DNA of 35,895 nucleotides from an uncultured Methanomicrobiales archaeon (GTDB taxonomy: Archaea > Halobacteriota > Methanomicrobia > Methanomicrobiales > Methanospirillaceae), in NCBI GenBank assembly GCA_949320185.1, contig CASGHK010000008.1:1-35895 (forward strand). Direction: 5' to 3'. A model generated the notes under the pieces. That model was not told the DNA's origin. It saw nothing but the letters and a program-made list of their open reading frames with translations, and searched no databases. A program made the translations under genes and the position numbers. Shown piece after piece: positions 1 to 6,458 of this stretch; position 1 is the first letter of the stretch; each line of letters starts with the position of its first letter.

Positions 1-107
1 AACCGATGGGGACGAAAGTCGTACCGACAGTGGGAGCATCGACGCTGTCCTGTGCTCATGCGATACAGCTTCTCACAGTGACATCGCGGGCAAACAATCC
101 TGGTCAT
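1..107 (-). CDS. Transposase, N-terminal zinc-ribbon fragment (truncated by window edge)
   Basis: ATG at 107, preceded at 113-118 by a perfect AGGAGG on the coding strand. The visible 35 residues form a zinc ribbon: Cys6-Pro-Arg-Cys9, then Cys24-Ser-His-Cys27, followed by Arg-Tyr-Asp-Phe. Such ribbons stand at the N-terminus of IS1595- and IS1-type transposases and are thought to bind DNA. The DDE catalytic domain lies beyond the window. The same protein start is encoded at the right end of the window, identical over the 34 shared residues. Confidence 0.75.
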   Translation of the reverse strand, partial: MTRIVCPRCHCEKLYRMSTGQRRCSHCRYDFRPHR

Positions 108-113
108 GAACCC

Positions 114-130
114 CTCCTAGGTGATAGGAG
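114..130 (-). promoter_or_regulatory. Hairpin sequestering the transposase ribosome-binding site (left IS copy)
   Basis: On the minus strand CTCCTA, five loop bases and TAGGAG form a perfect 6-bp stem. The 3' arm overlaps the AGGAGG ribosome-binding site of the transposase. A read-through transcript entering from the flank would contain both arms and hide the site. That is inference from the structure; the identical element occurs in the right copy. Confidence 0.5.
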
Positions 131-156
131 TTGGGGGCTGACATGACACTATACCC

Positions 157-384
157 CAGAACTTTAAACCCGGAACGGAGGTCGCCCTCGAGAAGTATGG
201 TGGGATCGCTGTCTACTACGCAACCGGCGAGACCTGGCTCAGTGCGAATGCCATCCGGTTCACCATAACCGTTCCGGCGAACGCCCCGCTGGGGTATTAC
301 AGCGTCTACGTCAAGGACCCGGTCTTCAAGGGGGGGACCGACGGTTGGGTCTATGCACGCGAGATCTTCAGGGTTGATCCCTGA
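157..384 (+). pseudogene. C-terminal remnant of an unrecognised gene cut by the IS
   Basis: From the IS boundary an open frame of 75 codons runs to TGA at 382-384 with no start codon that looks used. The peptide is rich in Tyr, Thr, Val and Gly in alternating beta-strand-like patterns and ends in Phe-Arg-Val-Asp-Pro, resembling the tail of an extracellular beta-sandwich protein. No TM segment or sorting signal is visible at its C-terminus. The family is not recognised. The simplest reading is that IS insertion split a longer gene whose 5' part lies beyond the IS; if the contig edge is only an assembly break, that part should sit on another contig. Confidence 0.55.
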
Positions 385-408
385 TAACTGACTGAATCAC
401 CGTTCAGC

Positions 409-426
409 GGGAGGTTCGTTCCTCCC
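409..426 (+). terminator. Hairpin after the truncated left gene
   Basis: GGGAGG, a six-base TTCGTT loop and CCTCCC form a perfect 6-bp stem 25 nt after the stop at 384. No T-run follows directly, so a terminator role is only suggested by position. The rest of the 385-705 gap holds a possible decayed coding stretch (479-652) and the leader of the next gene. Confidence 0.35.
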
Positions 427-478
427 CCTGACGATCTATTTCGGTCATCACACCGTCGATGGTGGTGAATCGGCCTGA

Positions 479-652
479 CCTCAAGGTTGCGATATTCTGT
501 TCCTCTTGTATCCTGCCGCAGATGGAAAAGCCCGTTCGTTCCTTCCAGACCGCTTCCCGAATCGTGCGTTGGCGATCGGGGATAATGACCTTCGCTACTC
601 CGGCTGGACCGATGTCCCCACCCAAGGCTTCAATACAACCCTGGAGCCGTAG
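479..652 (+). pseudogene. Possible decayed coding remnant
   Basis: After an in-frame TGA at 476-478, 57 codons stay open to TAG at 650-652, and the last ~30 residues have the Gly/Asn/Asp/Trp/Thr composition of a secreted protein tail. Third-position GC is only about 60%, well below the neighbouring genes, and the same interval is also open on the minus strand. It may be the tail of a broken gene related to the truncated one upstream, or chance. No start codon or ribosome-binding site supports an intact gene. Confidence 0.2.
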
Positions 653-705
653 TTATTCACGGGCTCGTTCTCGCGCGCCAGCGTTTTGGAGCCCTGGAGG
701 ACGGC

Positions 706-1578
706 ATGAAACGGAAGATCATCACGATCGACGAGAAGGTGTGTACAGGGTGCGGCGAGTGCATCCCTGACTGTCCCGAAGGGGCGCTGCAGATCATCGA
801 TGGGAAGGCGCGACTTGTCAGCGATCTCTTCTGCGACGGGCTCGGGGCCTGTATCGGGACATGTCCCGAGGGTGCGATCTCGGTCATCGAGCGGGAGGCG
901 GAGCCGTACAGCGAAAAGGCCGTTATGGCGAAGGTCGCCCCCCAGGGCCAGGCCGTCATCCGGGCACACCTCGAACACCTCGCCAACCATGGTGAGATGG
1001 GTCTCTATCGCCAGGCACTGGAGTATCTGGCCGAGAACGGCATCCCGGTGCCGGATCACCGGGTCGGTCAAACACGGGACGTGCCGCTCCAGGTCTCGCC
1101 CATTGCCGGTCATGGAGCTTCCTGCCCGTCGGGGGGATGTCCTGGATCCGCCGCGCGGGCGATCGACCGTGGACCGTCCATCGGGGCAGGCCCGGAGGGT
1201 CACCACCCGGAATCCGAGCTCCGGCAGTGGCCGGTCCAGCTCCGCCTCCTGAACCCGGACGCGGCGTACTTCGACAACGCGGACCTCCTCATCGCGGCGG
1301 ACTGCGTCCCCATCGCTCGGGCCGGGTTCCACCGTGAGTTCCTGCGCGGCCGGATCGCGATCATCTTCTGCCCGAAGCTGGACGCCGACCTCGATGACTA
1401 TGTCGACCGCCTGGCGGCGATCATCTCGCGCCACGAGATCCGCTCGATCACGGTGGTCAGGATGGAGGTCCCCTGCTGCTCCGGGACACGTTTCGTGGTG
1501 GATCGAGCGATCGAGCGCTCGGGAAAGCATGTGCCGGTCGTCGACCAGACGATCTCGATCCGGGGCGAGGTCCTCTGA
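706..1578 (+). CDS. 4Fe-4S dicluster ferredoxin-domain protein, 290 aa
   Basis: ATG at 706 follows GGAGG with good spacing. The N-terminus is a two-cluster ferredoxin module. Cys13, 16, 19 and 23 give a full CxxCxxCxxxCP cluster. The second site has Cys43, Cys49 and Cys53 but Leu46 where the second Cys is expected. A long C-terminal half follows with more cysteines (a Cys-Pro-Ser-Gly-Gly-Cys motif, an isolated Cys near the middle, and Cys-Cys near the end). Proteins of this layout are common in strict anaerobes including methanogens; their redox partner is, to my knowledge, undefined. It is probably cytoplasmic, with no signal peptide or TM segment. The downstream gene copies its N-terminal half. 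Confidence 0.85.
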   Translation: MKRKIITIDEKVCTGCGECIPDCPEGALQIIDGKARLVSDLFCDGLGACIGTCPEGAISVIEREAEPYSEKAVMAKVAPQGQAVIRAHLEHLANHGEMGLYRQALEYLAENGIPVPDHRVGQTRDVPLQVSPIAGHGASCPSGGCPGSAARAIDRGPSIGAGPEGHHPESELRQWPVQLRLLNPDAAYFDNADLLIAADCVPIARAGFHREFLRGRIAIIFCPKLDADLDDYVDRLAAIISRHEIRSITVVRMEVPCCSGTRFVVDRAIERSGKHVPVVDQTISIRGEVL

Positions 1579-1663
1579 TATCCTCTGTTACCGTGACGCC
1601 CTCACGCGATCTCTCTCCCGCAGGTGTTCGGAACCCTTCGGACGGGCCAGGGGAGGTGTCCTG

Positions 1664-2035
1664 GTGACCGGTCTGGTCCGTCGACCCGTGATCGAAGTCA
1701 ATGCGGGGCTCTGCATCGGGTGCGGGCTCTGCCTCCCGGACTGCCCGAACCTCGCCCTCGGCATCCCCGACGGGACGAGCCGGCTCCTTGACGAACGGCT
1801 CTGCGACGGGTGCGGCGCCTGCGTCGACGCCTGTCCGGAGGGTGCGCTCCGGATCATAGAACGGGAAGCCCGCCCGTTTGACCACGCCCGGGTGATCGAG
1901 CGTGCCCGGTGCGAGGGTGAAGGGGCCGTCCGGGCCTACCTTGCCTGCATGGACGAGCGCGGTGAGGATGAGCTCCTGTGCCGGGCACGAGCGATGCTCG
2001 GACAGGGACCGGACGATTCGACCGGTCCCGAATGA
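1664..2035 (+). CDS. Small dicluster ferredoxin, 123 aa, paralogous to the N-terminal half of the upstream protein
   Basis: The start is GTG 1664, chosen because GGGAGG lies 7 nt upstream (1651-1656); the frame is open further 5' but there it only shadows the preceding gene. Two complete clusters are visible: Cys17, 20, 23, 27 and Cys47, 50, 53, 57. The order of motifs, the Glu-Arg-Glu-Ala segment after cluster two and the helical tail match the first ~110 residues of the 706-1578 protein, so this looks like an old partial tandem duplication without the C-terminal domain. Unlike the larger paralog, all four ligands of the second cluster are present. An electron-carrier role is inferred from the motifs only. 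Confidence 0.8.
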   Translation: MTGLVRRPVIEVNAGLCIGCGLCLPDCPNLALGIPDGTSRLLDERLCDGCGACVDACPEGALRIIEREARPFDHARVIERARCEGEGAVRAYLACMDERGEDELLCRARAMLGQGPDDSTGPE

Positions 2036-2040
2036 CCAGT

Positions 2041-2073
2041 CCTGGACCGGATGGAGTCCTCCCCTCCTCCAGG
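2041..2073 (+). terminator. Hairpin between ferredoxin gene and mutS
   Basis: CCTGGA (2041-2046) pairs perfectly with TCCAGG (2068-2073), and an internal GGAG can pair with CTCC. It lies just after the stop at 2035 and before the mutS TATA-like element. No T-run follows, so it is weakly supported as a terminator. Confidence 0.25.
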
Positions 2074-2090
2074 CGTCCGCGATGAAGGCA

Positions 2091-2098
2091 GTTATATC
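2091..2098 (+). promoter_or_regulatory. TATA-like element upstream of mutS
   Basis: GTTATATC lies about 30 nt before the mutS ATG at 2127, in otherwise GC-rich DNA. That spacing suits an archaeal TATA box with a short leader. It suggests mutS-mutL has its own promoter rather than depending on the ferredoxin genes. Confidence 0.4.
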
Positions 2099-2126
2099 GA
2101 CACGGGTCGAGGATTAGAGAGACGGC

Positions 2127-4739
2127 ATGAGTGACGGTCTCTCCCCCGGTATGCGCCAGTACTACGAGGCGAAGCGCCAGCACCCCGATGCGCTCCTCCT
2201 CTGCCGCATGGGCGACTTCTACGAGACCTTCGGCGCCGACGCCGAGACCGTGGCACGCGAGCTCGACATCGTGCTCACCTCTCGCGGCACCGATGCGGAA
2301 GGGAATCGGATTCCGCTCGCCGGTGTCCCGTACCACGCAGCAGACTCGTACATCACTCGTCTCGTCCGGAAGGGCTACCGGGTCGCGATCGCCGAGCAGA
2401 TGGAAGACCCGAAGAAGGCAAAGGGCCTCGTTCGGCGAGAGGTGGTCCGGGTTGTAACGCCGGGTACGCTCATCGACGGCACTATGCTCGATTCGCCCCG
2501 GGCCCGGTACCTTATGGCTCTCGCGCCCACCCTACAGCGACTTGGCATCGCTCTCCTCGACGCCTCGACCGGGGAGTTCATTGCGTACGCCGTGCCGGCG
2601 GAGGAGGCCCGCTCCGCCGTTCTCGCCGAGCTTGCGCGGCGTTCTCCCGAGGAGGTGCTCGTCCCCGCAGGGTATGAGGGCCCGGTCCTGGAGGCCCTCT
2701 CGCAGGGCGAGACCCTGGTCACCCGGGCCCCCGACACCACCTTCGATCGAGAGGCGGCGTCAACCCTGCTCGGGGCCCGTCTTCCTGACGGCGAGACGGC
2801 ACCCGACCCTGATGCAGTTGCGGCCGCCGGCGCCGCCCTCGCCTATGCCCAGGCGATGAATCACGCTCGCCTTCCCCAGGTCAGGCAGCTCGCGGTTGGC
2901 GGGACGAGTGGAGATGGACCGGTGCTGGACGCGATCACGATCCGGAACCTCGAACTGGTCCAGCCGATCCGGGGAGAGAAGAAAGGGGCCACGCTTCTCG
3001 CGGTCCTCGACCGCACCGTCACGCCGATGGGTGCCCGCCTCCTCCGTGCCCAGGTGGTCGATCCAGTAGCGGACCCCCGGGTGGTCAACCGTCGACTCGA
3101 CGCGGTCGAGTTCTTCGTCGACCGGACCGCCCTCCGGCGCGATCTCCGGCGCCGGCTCGGCGAAATCGCGGACCTGGAGCGGATCGCCGGCAGGATTGCC
3201 TGCGGCAATGCATCGCCGCGGGACCTGGGAGCCCTCCGCCGATCCCTCGAGGCCCTCCCCGGTCTCGCCGATCTCCTCGACGGTGCCACCCCTCTTCCCG
3301 AGCTGGTCGGAGCCGCCCGCGCCGAGCTCGGTCGACACGAGGAGCTCGTTTCCCTGGTCGCACGGGCCATCGTTGACGACCCGCCCGCGGTCGCGCGGAA
3401 CGGGGGCATGGTCCGGGAGGGCTATGATCCGGAGCTCGATCGGCTTCGCGACCTCGCTGCGAACGGTCGGAACTGGGTCGCCGCCCTGCAGCAGGCAGAA
3501 CGGGAGCGTACCGGTATCCGGTCTTTGAAGATCGGCTATAACCGGGTCTTCGGCTACTACATCGAGGTCTCCCGCACGCAGGCGGACCAGGTGCCACCCG
3601 AGTACGAGCGGCGCCAGACGACCGCGAACGGCGAGCGATTCACTCTGCCGGGTCTCCGGGAAAAAGAGGCCGAGATCGCGCACGCGGACGAGCGGCTCGT
3701 AGAGCGGGAGCAGGAGGTCTTCTCCGCCCTCGTCGCAGCGATCGGGGCAAAGGCATCCGCCCTCCAGGCGACCGCACGTTCAGTCGCCCTCATCGACCTC
3801 TTTGCCTGCACTGCCGAGGTCGCGGTCGAGCATCGGTACACTCGTCCCGTGATCACGGACGGGAACGGGCATCTCATCCGCGGTGGGCGCCACCCGGTCG
3901 TCGAGCGGCGGGCCTCCGAGCCATTCGTCCCGAACGACACCGTTCTCGATGCCACGACGGAGCAGATCCTGGTGATCACGGGTGCGAACATGGCCGGCAA
4001 GTCGACCTATATGCGGGCGGTCGCGCTGATCACGGTGATGGCCCAGTGCGGGTTCTTCGTGCCTGCCGACCATGCGACGATTGGGGTGGTGGATCGGGTC
4101 TTCACCCGCGTGGGGGCGTTCGATGATCTCGCCTCCGGCCAGTCCACCTTCATGGTCGAGATGCTCGAGCTCGCGAACATCCTGGTCCACGCGACCCCCC
4201 GGAGCCTGGTCGTGCTCGATGAGATCGGGCGTGGGACGAGCACCCTGGACGGGTACGCAATCGCTCGCGCTGTCCTGGAGTACCTGCACGGGAAAGGGAG
4301 GAGCGGCCCTCGCACCCTCTTCGCGACCCATTTTCACGAACTGGTTGAGACCGAGAACGAGCTCCCGAGGGTCCGTAACTACCACATGGCGGTGAAGGAC
4401 ACCGGTTCATCGGTGATCTTCACCCGGACGATCATACCCGGTGCCACGGACCGGTCCTACGGTGTCCATGTTGCCGAACTCGCCGGCGTCCCACCCCGGG
4501 TGATCGAACGGGCGGGCGCGATCCTCGCGGACCTTGTCCGGCGAGAGGCGGTGCGTGAGACGGGCTCGGGCCCCCGACGCGTCCGGTATACCCAGATGCT
4601 CCTCCCGGTCGATCCCGACCCGGGCAGGCCTCCAGAGCACCCGGCCCTCGCCTCTCTCAAGGCCCTCGAGCCCGACCGGATGACCCCGCTCGAGGCGCTC
4701 CAGGCCCTCTACCGCCTCCGGCAGGAGGCGGAGCAGTGA
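2127..4739 (+). CDS. mutS: DNA mismatch repair protein MutS
   Basis: 870 aa, normal MutS1 length. It recognises base mismatches and small loops and recruits MutL. The mismatch-reading Phe31-Tyr-Glu33 motif lies in the N-terminal domain, followed by connector, lever and clamp regions. The C-terminal ATPase has the Walker A motif GANMAGKST at about 619-627 and the Walker B Asp698-Glu699 followed by the GRGTST signature. A helical C-terminal tail follows. Because the Phe-x-Glu motif is present, this is repair-type MutS1, not MutS2 or MutS5. It ends in a GTGA overlap with mutL. In archaea this bacterial-type pair is patchy and usually explained by ancient transfer from bacteria; base composition here matches the neighbours, so any transfer is old. 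Confidence 0.97.
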   Translation: MSDGLSPGMRQYYEAKRQHPDALLLCRMGDFYETFGADAETVARELDIVLTSRGTDAEGNRIPLAGVPYHAADSYITRLVRKGYRVAIAEQMEDPKKAKGLVRREVVRVVTPGTLIDGTMLDSPRARYLMALAPTLQRLGIALLDASTGEFIAYAVPAEEARSAVLAELARRSPEEVLVPAGYEGPVLEALSQGETLVTRAPDTTFDREAASTLLGARLPDGETAPDPDAVAAAGAALAYAQAMNHARLPQVRQLAVGGTSGDGPVLDAITIRNLELVQPIRGEKKGATLLAVLDRTVTPMGARLLRAQVVDPVADPRVVNRRLDAVEFFVDRTALRRDLRRRLGEIADLERIAGRIACGNASPRDLGALRRSLEALPGLADLLDGATPLPELVGAARAELGRHEELVSLVARAIVDDPPAVARNGGMVREGYDPELDRLRDLAANGRNWVAALQQAERERTGIRSLKIGYNRVFGYYIEVSRTQADQVPPEYERRQTTANGERFTLPGLREKEAEIAHADERLVEREQEVFSALVAAIGAKASALQATARSVALIDLFACTAEVAVEHRYTRPVITDGNGHLIRGGRHPVVERRASEPFVPNDTVLDATTEQILVITGANMAGKSTYMRAVALITVMAQCGFFVPADHATIGVVDRVFTRVGAFDDLASGQSTFMVEMLELANILVHATPRSLVVLDEIGRGTSTLDGYAIARAVLEYLHGKGRSGPRTLFATHFHELVETENELPRVRNYHMAVKDTGSSVIFTRTIIPGATDRSYGVHVAELAGVPPRVIERAGAILADLVRREAVRETGSGPRRVRYTQMLLPVDPDPGRPPEHPALASLKALEPDRMTPLEALQALYRLRQEAEQ

Positions 4740-6457
4740 GCGGAAGCGCGATTCGGCAGCTCGACCCTGCGACGATCTCGAAGATCGCGGCGGGCGAGGT
4801 GATCGAAAGGCCCGCTTCGGTCGTGAAAGAACTGGTGGAGAACGCACTCGACGCCGGCGCCGGGCGTATCACGGTCTCGATCGAGTCACGGGCGGGCGCC
4901 ATTGCATCGGTTCGGGTCGGCGACGATGGGTGCGGCATGTCGGCAGAGGACCTCGGGCTCGCGGTCTTGCCGCATACGACCAGCAAGCTCCGTGTCGTCG
5001 AGGACCTGGGGGCGGTCGCCACGATGGGCTTTCGAGGCGAGGCCCTCGCCTCGATCGCCGCCGTGTCGCGCCTCTCGATCGTCTCCCGGCGGGAAGGAGA
5101 CCTCCTCGCCTCCCGGCTCGTGGTGGTCGGCGGGACGGCGAAGGAGACCGACGAGGTTCCGGCGCCGGTGGGTACCACGGTCACCGTCGAGGACCTCTTC
5201 TACAACACCCCGGCCCGCCGGAAGTTTCAGAAGACGGTCGGGACCGAGTTCGGTCACATTGCAGGGGTGGTGGAGAGGCTCGCGCTCGCCCGACCCGATT
5301 GCCAGTTCCGCCTTGTTCACAACGCCCGTACGCGCCTCTCTTCGCCGGGCACGGGTCTTTCCGAGACGATCGCCTCGCTCTTCGGGCCGGATATCGGGAG
5401 TGGACTGATCCCGGTCGACACGGTAACCCCGGTCTGCCGGGTCACGGGCTTCATCGCGCCGCCCGGGGTGCAACGCCCGAATCCATACCAGGTCTTTCTC
5501 GCGGTCAATGGACGGACGGTGGTGAGCCCCCCTATCGCCGGGGCCGTCCGGGCCGGGTTCGGAACCCTGCTCCCGTCCGATCGGTTCCCGTTCGCCGTAC
5601 TCGAGCTCGAGATCGACCTGGCCCTCGTCGACGTGAATGTCCACCCGGCAAAGCGGCAGGTCCGCCTCTCACGCGAGCCAGAGGTGCTCGCCGCGGTAAC
5701 ATCCTCGGTTGAGCTCGCGCTCGAGGGGCTTCGCCCTCCCTTTCCAGCGGCAGTACCGACCCCTCACCGTTCGCTGGAGGCCCGGGTAACGGAGCAGTCC
5801 GCTCCGCGGAGCGTGGGAGAGCCGATCCCGTCGTACCGGGTGCGGACCGACCACCAGCTCCGCCAGACCACCTTCGATCAACCAGCCCCACCTGTGCCGG
5901 GGATCAAGCTGCTCGGCCAGGTCAACCGGACCTACCTGGTGGGACGAACGGAGGCGGGAGACCTCGTGCTGATCGACCAGCACGCGGCCCACGAACGAGT
6001 CCTCTACGAACAGCTCGCGGCCCGCGGGAGGTCGGGGAAACAGGAACTCCTCGTCCCTGTCGTGATCGACTGCAGCCCCCGGGAGAACGCGCTCTTCGAG
6101 GAGGCGCGAGAGACCCTTCTCTCGGCCGGTTTCGAGGTCGAGCCCTTCGGGGAGGGGCAGGTGGCGGTCCGGAGCGTCCCCGTCGTGCTCGGGCACGAGG
6201 TGCCCGCCAAAACTGTCCGAGAGATTGTGGGCGAATGGATAGGTGGCGGAGTGGGGCTCGATGCCGCGGAGCGCCTCGTCCGCCTCGTCGCCTGCCACGG
6301 GGCGATCCGGGCTGGATCGGTCCTTTCCATGGAGCAGGGCGAGCGCCTGGTTGCCCAGCTGATGGCAGTAAAGCACCCCCTGACCTGTCCGCATGGCCGT
6401 CCCACGGTCGTGACCTTCTCACCGAGCCGACTCGAAACTCTCTTTTCACGCCGCTGA
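4736..6457 (+). CDS. mutL: DNA mismatch repair protein MutL (endonuclease type)
   Basis: 573 aa. It starts at GTG 4736, overlapping the mutS stop by 4 nt, so translation is probably coupled. The N-terminal GHKL ATPase shows Glu35-Asn36 with Asp39, then DDGCGM at ~63-68, a TSKL motif and GFRGEAL at ~95-101. After a variable linker the C-terminal dimerisation domain carries DQHA-x2-E-x4-E starting at Asp414, the metal-dependent nicking motif of MutL proteins that work without MutH, and a late Cys-Pro-His-Gly-Arg-Pro motif of the same metal site. It is predicted to nick the discontinuous strand after MutS activation. It converges on the histidine kinase gene with one base between the stops. Confidence 0.96.
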   Translation: MSGSAIRQLDPATISKIAAGEVIERPASVVKELVENALDAGAGRITVSIESRAGAIASVRVGDDGCGMSAEDLGLAVLPHTTSKLRVVEDLGAVATMGFRGEALASIAAVSRLSIVSRREGDLLASRLVVVGGTAKETDEVPAPVGTTVTVEDLFYNTPARRKFQKTVGTEFGHIAGVVERLALARPDCQFRLVHNARTRLSSPGTGLSETIASLFGPDIGSGLIPVDTVTPVCRVTGFIAPPGVQRPNPYQVFLAVNGRTVVSPPIAGAVRAGFGTLLPSDRFPFAVLELEIDLALVDVNVHPAKRQVRLSREPEVLAAVTSSVELALEGLRPPFPAAVPTPHRSLEARVTEQSAPRSVGEPIPSYRVRTDHQLRQTTFDQPAPPVPGIKLLGQVNRTYLVGRTEAGDLVLIDQHAAHERVLYEQLAARGRSGKQELLVPVVIDCSPRENALFEEARETLLSAGFEVEPFGEGQVAVRSVPVVLGHEVPAKTVREIVGEWIGGGVGLDAAERLVRLVACHGAIRAGSVLSMEQGERLVAQLMAVKHPLTCPHGRPTVVTFSPSRLETLFSRR

Positions 6458-6458
6458 A

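Larger units (their letters stand above)
1..156 (-). mobile_element. Insertion sequence, left copy (partial, runs off the window)
   Basis: The first 156 bases are the reverse complement of the last 152 bases of the window, apart from one mismatch near the outer end. The element's 5' end is at about position 156, where identity to the other copy stops, and begins GGGTATAGTGTCAT on the minus strand. It contains a ribosome-binding site and the first 35 codons of a transposase reading left off the contig. The zinc-ribbon start and GGG-type terminus are compatible with IS1595-like elements, but the catalytic domain is outside the window, so the family is tentative. The far terminal repeat and target duplication cannot be seen. 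Confidence 0.85.

Noticed and set aside
404-625. A 73-codon minus-strand frame near the left end
   Set aside because: Its peptide looks fairly natural, but it has no recognised motif or clear ribosome-binding site and overlaps a plus-strand frame of similar plausibility. It could not be supported over chance.
595-1530. A 311-codon minus-strand frame opposite the 290-aa ferredoxin-domain gene
   Set aside because: The plus strand has cysteine cluster motifs and a ribosome-binding site. The minus frame shows only the repetitive composition of a GC-rich shadow.
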